A DNA stretch of 9,615 nucleotides from Gammaproteobacteria bacterium (GTDB taxonomy: Bacteria > Pseudomonadota > Gammaproteobacteria > Comchoanobacterales > Comchoanobacteraceae): positions 1-9,615 of the forward strand of contig JAQWRO010000114.1 in the NCBI GenBank assembly GCA_029243665.1, written 5' to 3'. Position numbers and translations under genes: made by a program. Below the pieces are notes generated by a model. That model did no database searches and was not told the DNA's origin. It was given only the letters and a program-made list of their open reading frames with translations. Below, one piece after another: positions 1 to 6,345 of this stretch (its first letter is position 1; each line of letters starts with the position of its first letter).

Positions 1-313
1 GCAAATCATGGAATCCCCCGAGACGACCGGAAAGACCATTAACATTGGTTCCAATCAAGAAATTTCTATAGGTGATCTTTTTGATACAATTAAAAAGCTT
101 ATGGAGAGTGACGTTGAACTAGTGACCGACACAAACCGTATAAGGCCAAAAAAATCCGAAGTGTTTAGATTATGGTGTGACAATAAAAAAATAAATGATT
201 TGACTGGATTCAAGCCACGACACACGCTTGAAATGGGGTTAAAAGAAACCATCCAATGGTTCACAAATGACAAACATTTAAAAGAATATAAAACAGATAT
301 TTACAATGTTTAG
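1..313 (+). CDS. legB: LegB-type sugar-nucleotide 4,6-dehydratase, C-terminal part only
   Basis: Only the last 103 codons are present; the reading frame (codons from position 2) is open to the left edge, so the gene begins outside the window. The ATG at 8 is an internal Met, not a start. The visible part is the substrate-binding end of an extended short-chain dehydrogenase (NAD-dependent epimerase/dehydratase family): INIGSNQEISIGDL, then a segment with RPKKSEVFRLW, a DLTGFKP-type turn and a closing ETIQWF helix. The RP(K/E)KSEV.RLW and final IQWF elements are typical of LegB, which converts a nucleotide-linked GlcNAc to the 4-keto-6-deoxy sugar in the cytoplasm, the first committed step to legionaminic acid. 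The catalytic and NAD-binding parts cannot be checked. The stop overlaps the next gene's start by 8 bases, so the two are translationally linked. PseB- or WbpM-like dehydratases are less likely given the LegC neighbour. Confidence 0.85.
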   Translation, partial: QIMESPETTGKTINIGSNQEISIGDLFDTIKKLMESDVELVTDTNRIRPKKSEVFRLWCDNKKINDLTGFKPRHTLEMGLKETIQWFTNDKHLKEYKTDIYNV

Positions 314-1460
314 CGATGTCATTCAATTTATTCGTACACTTTATCCCAATGATAAAAGCATTCCATTGCATGCACCATCTTTCATCGGGAATGAAAAGAA
401 ATATGTGCTAGATGCAATTGATTCAACTTTTGTGTCAAGTGTGGGCACATATGTCGATCAATTTGAATCAGCGTTTGCAAAGTATGTTGGCGCTGACTAT
501 GCTGTTGCTGTTGTTAATGGTACTGCAGCATTACATGTTTCACTGCTGTTATGTGATGTTGAGCAAAATGATTTGGTAATCACTCAGCCACTGACATTTG
601 TTGCAACTGGAAATGCCATTAAGTATTGTGGTGCAGATCCGATCTTTCTAGACATTGACCCAAATACGTTAAGTCTATGTCCTCATGCGTTAACAAACTT
701 TTTAGAGAAAGATACAGAGGTAATCAATAGTCATTGTATTCATAAAGTATCAGGTAGAAAAATAAAAGCATGTTTACCTATGCATACATTTGGGCATCCA
801 GCAAAGATAAAACAAATTGTTTCAATTTGTGAAACGCATCATATCTCTGTCGTTGAAGATGCGGCAGAGTCACTAGGTTCTTATTATCATAATCAACATA
901 CGGGTACATTTGGGAAAGTAGGTGTATTTAGTTTTAATGGCAATAAGATTATGACCACAGGCGGTGGTGGTATGATTGTAACCAATGATGTAGAGATTGC
1001 AACAAAAGCCAAACATCTTACAACGACTGCAAAGTTGCCACATCAGTGGGCATATATTCATGATACAGTTGGTTATAACTATCGCCTTCCAAATTTAAAT
1101 GCGGCACTAGGTTTGGCTCAGCTTGAGCAACTAGATGCTTTTTTAGCTGCAAAGCGATCTTTAGCGCGACAATATAAAGACTATTTCAAAGATCAAAAAA
1201 AATGTCATTATCTATCAGAGCCAGAAGATGCTAGATCCAATTTTTGGTTAAATACTTTATTGTTTGAACACAAGAAAGATCGAGATCATTTTTTGCATGA
1301 TTTAAATCATGCAAACATTATGGTTAGACCGGTTTGGGAGCCATTATGTTACCTGAAGCCATTTGTAGGATGTATGACTGACAACTTAACTCAGCTACAG
1401 TCTATTTATGAACGATTAGCCAATATCCCTAGTAGTTATATTCATGAACCTAAATCGTAA
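306..1460 (+). CDS. legC: LegC-family PLP-dependent aminotransferase
   Basis: A 384-residue member of the DegT/DnrJ/EryC1 (aspartate aminotransferase fold) sugar aminotransferases. It would transfer an amino group from glutamate to C4 of the 4-keto-6-deoxy sugar made by LegB. Visible marks: the N-terminal IPLHAPSFIGNEKKYVLDAI block and SSVG at about 20-47, typical of LegC; NGTAALH at 71-77 (cofactor phosphate binding); EDAAES at 184-189, with the Asp that contacts the pyridine nitrogen; SFNGNKI around Lys214, the expected Schiff-base lysine; a GGGG run at 219-222; NYRLPNLNAALG at 258-269; and NIPSS near the C-terminus. The length is normal and no key residue is missing. The start at 306 lies inside the upstream gene and has no strong ribosome-binding site, so translation probably depends on coupling. 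The 3' end overlaps the next gene by 17 bases. Confidence 0.95.
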   Translation: MFSDVIQFIRTLYPNDKSIPLHAPSFIGNEKKYVLDAIDSTFVSSVGTYVDQFESAFAKYVGADYAVAVVNGTAALHVSLLLCDVEQNDLVITQPLTFVATGNAIKYCGADPIFLDIDPNTLSLCPHALTNFLEKDTEVINSHCIHKVSGRKIKACLPMHTFGHPAKIKQIVSICETHHISVVEDAAESLGSYYHNQHTGTFGKVGVFSFNGNKIMTTGGGGMIVTNDVEIATKAKHLTTTAKLPHQWAYIHDTVGYNYRLPNLNAALGLAQLEQLDAFLAAKRSLARQYKDYFKDQKKCHYLSEPEDARSNFWLNTLLFEHKKDRDHFLHDLNHANIMVRPVWEPLCYLKPFVGCMTDNLTQLQSIYERLANIPSSYIHEPKS

Positions 1461-2622
1461 AATAGCCATTGTAACAACTACTCGAGCTGAGTACGGTCTT
1501 CTATATTGGTTGATTAAAGAAGTACAAGAAGATCGTGCACTTGATTTGCAGTTGGTTGTGGGTGGGACGCATTTGTCTGAAGAGTATGGTAAAACCATCG
1601 ATCATATTGAGAAAGATGGTTTTGAAATTGCGGCAACCCTAGATTTTTTAACTGAAACTGATCAGTTTGGTGCCATAAGTCAGTCTATGGGGCAAGCGAC
1701 CATTGCAGCGACAACTGTGTTTGAATCATTAAGGCCAGATATAGTTGTTGTATTAGGGGATCGTTACGAAATACTCTCTATCGCTTTAGCTGCAGCAGGG
1801 ATGAGAATTCCTTTGGCACATATCCATGGGGGTGAAGTGACAGAAGGCGCTCTAGACGATAGTTTTCGGCATGCAATTACTAAGTTATCTCATATTCATT
1901 TTCCAGTAGCTAAGGCGTATGCCAAAAGAATCTATCAACTTGGAGAGCAGAAAGACAGGGTGTTCCTCCATGGCGCTCCTGGCTTGGATCACCTTTCAAA
2001 AACGAGCTTTATGTCATCAAAAGATTTAGAAGCGTCCCTAGATATTAAATTTAGGGATTTAAATATTTTATGCACGTATCATCCGGTAACCACACAGTTA
2101 GATGCTATTGAGCAAAAAGTAAATGAATTGTTAAAAGCACTAGATACTTTTCCAGAAGCACTTATCATATTCACCCAACCGAATGCGGATGAGGGTGGTC
2201 GTATCATCACAAAGTTGTTGGAGCAAAACATTAATGAATATCAAGGTAAACGCTTTTTGTTTAAATCGTTAGGGCTAAAAAAATACCTTAGTCTAGCAAA
2301 AGTAGTAGATGTTGTTCTGGGTAATTCATCCAGTGGTATCATTGAGGTTCCTCATGTAAATACGCCCACCGTCAATGTTGGTGAAAGACAAGCAGGGAGA
2401 CTCATGGCTGATTCAATTATTCAGTGTAACGAGGTACAAACTGAAATATCAAAAGCCATTAAACTATCCATGTCAAAAACTTTTTTAAGTCGTCTCAAAG
2501 ATGGATCCTCATCTTATTATGCAGGGGATGCGTCAAAGAAAATTAAGAACACATTGAAAAGTATTTCATTAGAGGGTATTTTGCAAAAGAGGTTCATTGA
2601 TCAAGAGTTAGAGCATGTCTAA
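1444..2622 (+). CDS. legG: LegG/NeuC-type hydrolysing sugar-nucleotide 2-epimerase
   Basis: A 392-residue NeuC-family enzyme with the GT-B fold of the UDP-GlcNAc 2-epimerases. It would hydrolyse the nucleotide from the 2,4-diacetamido-trideoxy sugar while inverting C2, releasing the manno-configured sugar that LegI uses. Visible marks: TTRAEYGLL at 12-20 after the first beta strand, GDRYE at 105-109, HIHGGE at 126-131, SFRHAITKLSH at 140-150, TYHP at 211-214, GNSSSGIIE at 293-301 and GERQAGR at 313-319, all in the order and spacing of the family. Sequence alone does not tell a GDP- or UDP-diacetamido-sugar substrate (LegG) from UDP-GlcNAc (sialic-acid NeuC); legB and legC upstream and ptmE downstream favour the first. 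The start was chosen because it places the N-terminal strand KIAIVTTTRAEYG properly. It lies 17 bases inside legC with no clear Shine-Dalgarno sequence. Confidence 0.93.
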   Translation: MNLNRKIAIVTTTRAEYGLLYWLIKEVQEDRALDLQLVVGGTHLSEEYGKTIDHIEKDGFEIAATLDFLTETDQFGAISQSMGQATIAATTVFESLRPDIVVVLGDRYEILSIALAAAGMRIPLAHIHGGEVTEGALDDSFRHAITKLSHIHFPVAKAYAKRIYQLGEQKDRVFLHGAPGLDHLSKTSFMSSKDLEASLDIKFRDLNILCTYHPVTTQLDAIEQKVNELLKALDTFPEALIIFTQPNADEGGRIITKLLEQNINEYQGKRFLFKSLGLKKYLSLAKVVDVVLGNSSSGIIEVPHVNTPTVNVGERQAGRLMADSIIQCNEVQTEISKAIKLSMSKTFLSRLKDGSSSYYAGDASKKIKNTLKSISLEGILQKRFIDQELEHV

Positions 2623-3697
2623 AGTCTTTATTATTGCAGAAGCTGGTGTTAACCATAACGGTCAAGAAGATATGGCATTTAAGTTAGTAGATGCAGCAGT
2701 AGATGCTGGTGCAGATGCAATTAAATTTCAAACTTTTAAGACGGCTAACCTTGTTTCAAAAACGGCTCCAAAAGCACAATACCAGTTAGAAAACACATCA
2801 AAGTCTGAGTCTCAGCAAGCCATGCTAGAAGCGCTGGAGTTATCTGAGGCTGCACATATTAGGTTGTCAAAATATTGTGAGTCTAAAAAAATTATTTTTT
2901 TATCAACACCATTTGATATTGAGAGTTTAAAATTTTTACACCATGAAATTAATATGGAAAGATTTAAGGTTGCATCTGGTGAAATCACAAATGCACCGTT
3001 ATTACTTGAGATGGCTAGATTAAATAAGCCAATGATCCTTTCTACAGGCATGGCAAATTTATCTGAGGTTGAAGATGCTTTAGGCATCATTGCTTTTGGG
3101 ATGACTGAAAGTGAAACTAAACAATTGCCAAGCCTTGAGGCTTTTAAGCGGGCTTTCAAGTCTCACGCTGGTAAAAAGATATTAGAAGAAAAACTGACCA
3201 TACTTCATTGTACCTCCTATTATCCAGCACCAATGGACGCTATTAATTTAAATGCCATACATACTTTATGTAAGCATTTTTCTTTGCCAGTTGGCTATTC
3301 AGATCATACCTTAGGTACGCACATAGCAATTGCTGCTGTTGCAAATGGTGCAAGTGTCATTGAAAAACATATTACCTTAGACCAGGCTCTACCTGGCCCA
3401 GATCATAAAGCATCCATAGAGCCAGAAACGTTTAAAACGATGGTTCAGCAAATCAGAGATATTGAGCAAGCAATGGGTGATGGTGTTAAAAAACCGCATC
3501 CTATTGAGTTAGACACAAAAATGGTTGCAAGAAAGAGTATTGTTGCAGCAAAAGATCTGACAAAAGGACAAAAATTAACTTTGGATATGATGGCTACAAT
3601 ACGTCCTGAAAAAGGGTTGTCTCCTACGCGAATATGGGATTTAGAAGGAAAAGTACTGACAAAGAATATAAAACAAGGAGAGTGTATTGATGTATAA
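2615..3697 (+). CDS. legI: N,N'-diacetyllegionaminate synthase (LegI/NeuB family)
   Basis: A 360-residue synthase that condenses phosphoenolpyruvate with the free 2,4-diacetamido-trideoxymannose to give the nine-carbon acid. An N-terminal TIM barrel (about 1-290) is followed by a C-terminal SAF (antifreeze-like) domain (about 305-360). Family residues present: AEAGVNHNG at 9-17, KFQT at 37-40, STPFD at 97-101, ASGEI at 120-124, STGM at 143-146, HCTSYYPAP at 198-206, GYSDHT at 227-232 and EKHIT at 250-254 (the two metal-ligand histidines are His231 and His252), GPDH at 261-264, RKSIV at 306-310 and RPEKGLSP at 330-337. An extra stretch of about 30 residues between STGM and HCT (about 161-193) is characteristic of legionaminate synthases and is absent from sialic acid synthases. 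It overlaps legG by 8 bases and the next gene by 8. A sialate-specific NeuB is less likely. Confidence 0.94.
   Translation: MSKVFIIAEAGVNHNGQEDMAFKLVDAAVDAGADAIKFQTFKTANLVSKTAPKAQYQLENTSKSESQQAMLEALELSEAAHIRLSKYCESKKIIFLSTPFDIESLKFLHHEINMERFKVASGEITNAPLLLEMARLNKPMILSTGMANLSEVEDALGIIAFGMTESETKQLPSLEAFKRAFKSHAGKKILEEKLTILHCTSYYPAPMDAINLNAIHTLCKHFSLPVGYSDHTLGTHIAIAAVANGASVIEKHITLDQALPGPDHKASIEPETFKTMVQQIRDIEQAMGDGVKKPHPIELDTKMVARKSIVAAKDLTKGQKLTLDMMATIRPEKGLSPTRIWDLEGKVLTKNIKQGECIDV
3675..3680 (+). promoter_or_regulatory. Ribosome-binding site deciding the acetyltransferase start
   Basis: AAGGAG lies inside the 3' end of legI and is followed by 9 bases before the ATG at 3690. An in-frame TTG sits just before it at 3687, but the spacing and codon favour the ATG, giving a protein starting MYKPVV. 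Confidence 0.75.
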
Positions 3698-4316
3698 GCC
3701 AGTTGTGATACTCGGGATGGGTGGTCACGCAAAAGTTTGTATTGAAATATTGAAACTGCTGAATATTGAAATGCTTGGTATTGTTGCGCCTGAAAATAAT
3801 CATCAAATTAAGGGTGTGCAATATATAGGTAACGATGAAGCTGTTTTATCTTATTCAGCAGAATCAATAATGCTTGTGAATGGTGTAGGTCATGTGCCTC
3901 ACTCCAAACAACGGTCGAAAATTTATGAATTTTTTAAGCATAAACATTATGAATTTATGTCCCTAGTACACCCAAGTGCTATTATGGCATCTGATGTAAA
4001 GATTCAAGCAGGTGCTCAAATTATGGCTGGTGTTGTCATTCAGCCAAACACAACCATTGGTGAAAATACAATTGTAAATACAGCAACCATTATAGAGCAT
4101 GATAGTCAGGTTGGTTCAAATGTTCACTTGGCACCTGGCGTTACTTTATGTGGTACTTCTACAATTGAGCAGGGTGTTTTTATTGGTGCTAACTCAGTTG
4201 TTGTGCCAAATGTCACTATTGGGAAAGATGCATTGGTTGCAGCTGGATCAGTCGTTCTAGAGAATATAGCGCCTGGTGCAAGGTTTATTCAAAAAAAGGA
4301 AGGTAGTTACCTATGA
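3690..4316 (+). CDS. neuD: NeuD/PglD-family sugar acetyltransferase (probable LegH step)
   Basis: A 208-residue left-handed beta-helix acetyltransferase. The N-terminal half is a small Rossmann-like sugar-nucleotide binding domain opening with VILGMGGHAK (6-15), the family's usual glycine-rich loop. HPSA at 94-97 marks the start of the hexapeptide repeats, which run to about 190 (for example AGVVIQPNTTIGENTIV and GVFIGANSVVVPNVTIG). TATIIEHD at 131-138 contains His137, the position of the catalytic histidine in PglD. Relatives act on sugar amines (PglD, LegH) or O-acetylate sialic acid (NeuD). The pathway otherwise lacks an enzyme to acetylate the 4-amino group made by LegC, so an acetyl-CoA-dependent N-acetyltransferase role is the best inference; O-acetylation of the finished acid cannot be excluded. 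The start codon lies 8 bases inside legI, and the stop overlaps the next ATG as ATGA. Confidence 0.9.
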   Translation: MYKPVVILGMGGHAKVCIEILKLLNIEMLGIVAPENNHQIKGVQYIGNDEAVLSYSAESIMLVNGVGHVPHSKQRSKIYEFFKHKHYEFMSLVHPSAIMASDVKIQAGAQIMAGVVIQPNTTIGENTIVNTATIIEHDSQVGSNVHLAPGVTLCGTSTIEQGVFIGANSVVVPNVTIGKDALVAAGSVVLENIAPGARFIQKKEGSYL

Positions 4317-5356
4317 AACTTCAGTGGGAAAATACACTTTTGAAATTATCAGACCCAATAAAAAAAGCAATTTTGAAATTAAATAAAACTTCGCTACATA
4401 TGGTCTTGATTGTGGATGCTCAAAAACGATTGCTTGGTACGTTAACGGATGGGGATGTGCGCCGTGCTTTTTTAAAAGGCATTAAGTTAGATGAGCCTGT
4501 GAGTAAAATCATGTGTAACCAACCTACCACAATGAGATACACAGAAAGTCGCGAAGCCATTTTTAAAGTGATGAAAGAAAATGGTTATAGTGGTATTCCC
4601 ATTGTTGATGAAGATAATAAAGTTTGCGATTTAGTGTCTTTATACGGTGTAAATAACCAAAATAATCAAAAGATACCTGTATTATTGCTTGCAGGTGGTT
4701 TTGGGCGACGATTACATCCATTAACTGCCTCATGCCCCAAGCCAATGCTGAAAATTGGTGGTGTACCCATATTAGAAAGAATTATTAAAAGATTTTCAGA
4801 TAATGGTTTTAAAGATATTTATGTTTCTGTTCATTATCATGCAGATCAAATTAAAGATTATTTCGAAGATGGGTCAAGCTTGGGGGTTAATATTAAATAT
4901 ATTGATGAGCAAGTGCCTTTGGGGACTGCAGGGTCATTAAGTTTGTTGCCAACAAATATTGGTGAAAATATCATTGTTATGAATGGAGATATTCTAACAT
5001 CTGTTAACTTAAAAGCGCTATTAGAGTTTCATCAAGCATCAAATGCATATGCAACGATGACACTTCGTGAGCACATCTATACCAACCCTTTTGGTGTTGT
5101 GAATTTTGATAAGGATCGTCTTATATCTATTAAAGAAAAGCCTGTGATAAGTAATTTTGTTAGTGCTGGTATTTATATTATAAATAATCAAGCAATTAAT
5201 TCTTTAAATAAGAACGAATATACTGATATGCCTAACTTTTTAATGTCTATTGTAGATAAAGGACATGAAGTGAAAACATTCCCAATTCATGAGCGATGGC
5301 TAGATGTTGGTAGACAATCAGATTTTCAACTTGCTCAAGAGGAGTATCAATTATGA
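4313..5356 (+). CDS. ptmE: PtmE-type nucleotidyltransferase with N-terminal CBS pair
   Basis: A 347-residue protein with two parts. Residues about 8-112 form a CBS pair (VLIVDAQKRLLGTLTDGDVRR, then GYSGIPIVDEDNKV), normally a nucleotide-sensing module. Residues about 121-347 are a sugar-phosphate nucleotidyltransferase with LLLAGGFGRRLHPLT (124-138), the nucleotide-binding loop, KPMLKIGGVPIL (143-154), GTAGSL (204-209), NGDIL (224-228, metal-binding Asp) and WLDVGRQSDF (329-338) near the end. In Campylobacter jejuni, PtmE of this architecture is a glucosamine-1-phosphate guanylyltransferase supplying GDP-amino-sugar for legionaminic acid; that assignment is by homology and context. The CBS pair suggests feedback by a nucleotide, which is inference. 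An AGGAAGG ribosome-binding site at 4298-4304 precedes the ATG. The gene overlaps both neighbours by 4 bases (ATGA). Confidence 0.9.
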   Translation: MKLQWENTLLKLSDPIKKAILKLNKTSLHMVLIVDAQKRLLGTLTDGDVRRAFLKGIKLDEPVSKIMCNQPTTMRYTESREAIFKVMKENGYSGIPIVDEDNKVCDLVSLYGVNNQNNQKIPVLLLAGGFGRRLHPLTASCPKPMLKIGGVPILERIIKRFSDNGFKDIYVSVHYHADQIKDYFEDGSSLGVNIKYIDEQVPLGTAGSLSLLPTNIGENIIVMNGDILTSVNLKALLEFHQASNAYATMTLREHIYTNPFGVVNFDKDRLISIKEKPVISNFVSAGIYIINNQAINSLNKNEYTDMPNFLMSIVDKGHEVKTFPIHERWLDVGRQSDFQLAQEEYQL

Positions 5357-6345
5357 CGTATATCATAGCGGAAATGGCATGCTCACATGAGGGTGATATC
5401 AATAAAGCCAAAACCATCATAGATGCTGCAGGTGCTTCAAAAGCGGATGCCATTCAATTTCAGGTATGGAAGGCGCATAATATTATGTCTCCTAAACACA
5501 AAGATTTTGAATTACTAAAAAGGATAGAGCTTACATATGAAGCTTGGGAAGGTTTATTTCTTTATGTAAAAGAAAAATTTCCGTCCATGGAGGTAATTGC
5601 GTGTGTTTACGATTTAGAAAGCATTAATTTCTGTGAAAAGCTAGGTGTAGATGCATATAAAATTCACTGCGCTGATATGGCTAATCCGCTTATCATTAAG
5701 GCAGTTGCGAGTACAAACAAAAGAATTGATTTGTCGGTTGGTGGTTCGACTGAAATAGAAATTAAACATGCCATTCAGTGGATCAGATCAAAGTCGTCTG
5801 CACCCATATGGATGATGTATGGGCTACAGAATTTTCCAACCCCAACCAGTGATATTAATTTTGACTTTATGGATCAACTATCAAAAGCTTTTGACCTACC
5901 GCTTGGTTATCAAGATCACTCTGATCCAGAAACCAATGCTGGTTTCTGGATGCCAGCTGCAGCCGTTACAAAAGGTGTTGCAATCATTGAAAAGCACATC
6001 ACACATGATAGATCATTTAAAGGCGTTGACCATCAGGCAGCACTTAACCCAGATGAATTTAAAGAATTTTGTGACATGATAAGATCGCTTGATTTATCAT
6101 CAAAAAAAAGTGCCTACCCTAAAGTATTAACAGATGCTGAAGCACAGTATCGAGATTATTCTAGAAAGAGTATTGTACTGGCTCAGTCAAAACAAGCAAG
6201 TGATGTCATCGATGCAAATGATTTACTATTTTTGCGAACTGATACAATGGGCATGTCTCCAGAGAATGTCAACACAATCATTGGAAAGAAACTTAATAAA
6301 AGGAAGGATGCTTATGCAGTGATTCTTGAAGAGGATTGTATATGA
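5353..6345 (+). CDS. Second, divergent NeuB-family synthase-like protein
   Basis: A 330-residue NeuB-family protein: TIM barrel (about 1-245) plus C-terminal SAF domain (about 268-330, starting at RKSIV). Aligned by eye to legI, it keeps GY.DH (185-189) and EKHIT (213-217) with the two metal-ligand histidines His189 and His215, Asp226 in GVDH, Lys103, and Arg295 of the SAF domain. It departs at many other conserved sites: the KFQ lysine is Gln35, STPFD reads ACVYD, ASGEI reads HCADM, STGM reads SVGG, HCTSYYP reads GLQNFP, and GYSDH reads GYQDH. It also lacks the insertion of about 30 residues found in LegI. It probably works on a different substrate or donor from LegI; the actual reaction is unknown. 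A ribosome-binding site (AGAGGAG at 5338-5344) supports the ATG at 5353. It overlaps ptmE and the next gene by 4 bases each, so it is expressed with the cluster. Confidence 0.87.
   Translation: MTYIIAEMACSHEGDINKAKTIIDAAGASKADAIQFQVWKAHNIMSPKHKDFELLKRIELTYEAWEGLFLYVKEKFPSMEVIACVYDLESINFCEKLGVDAYKIHCADMANPLIIKAVASTNKRIDLSVGGSTEIEIKHAIQWIRSKSSAPIWMMYGLQNFPTPTSDINFDFMDQLSKAFDLPLGYQDHSDPETNAGFWMPAAAVTKGVAIIEKHITHDRSFKGVDHQAALNPDEFKEFCDMIRSLDLSSKKSAYPKVLTDAEAQYRDYSRKSIVLAQSKQASDVIDANDLLFLRTDTMGMSPENVNTIIGKKLNKRKDAYAVILEEDCI

Noticed and set aside
289..302. 14-base string TAAAACAGATATTT occurring here and again at 9005-9018, considered as a direct repeat flanking the cluster
   Set aside because: Both copies lie inside coding frames, in AT-rich DNA where one such match in 9.6 kb is not surprising, and no integrase or other mobility gene is visible.
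2812..3159. 115-codon open frame on the - strand within legI
   Set aside because: Lies wholly inside a well-supported gene on the other strand, shows no recognisable motif, and its length is expected by chance opposite a conserved coding frame.
3445..3821. Two overlapping - strand open frames around the legI / acetyltransferase junction
   Set aside because: Antisense to two solid genes; no ribosome-binding site or protein family features seen.
5819..6079. 86-codon + strand frame inside the second neuB-like gene, and similar frames at 6134-6322 and 8561-8776
   Set aside because: Out-of-frame shadows of strongly supported genes, with no domain, no start signal and no room in the overlapping layout.
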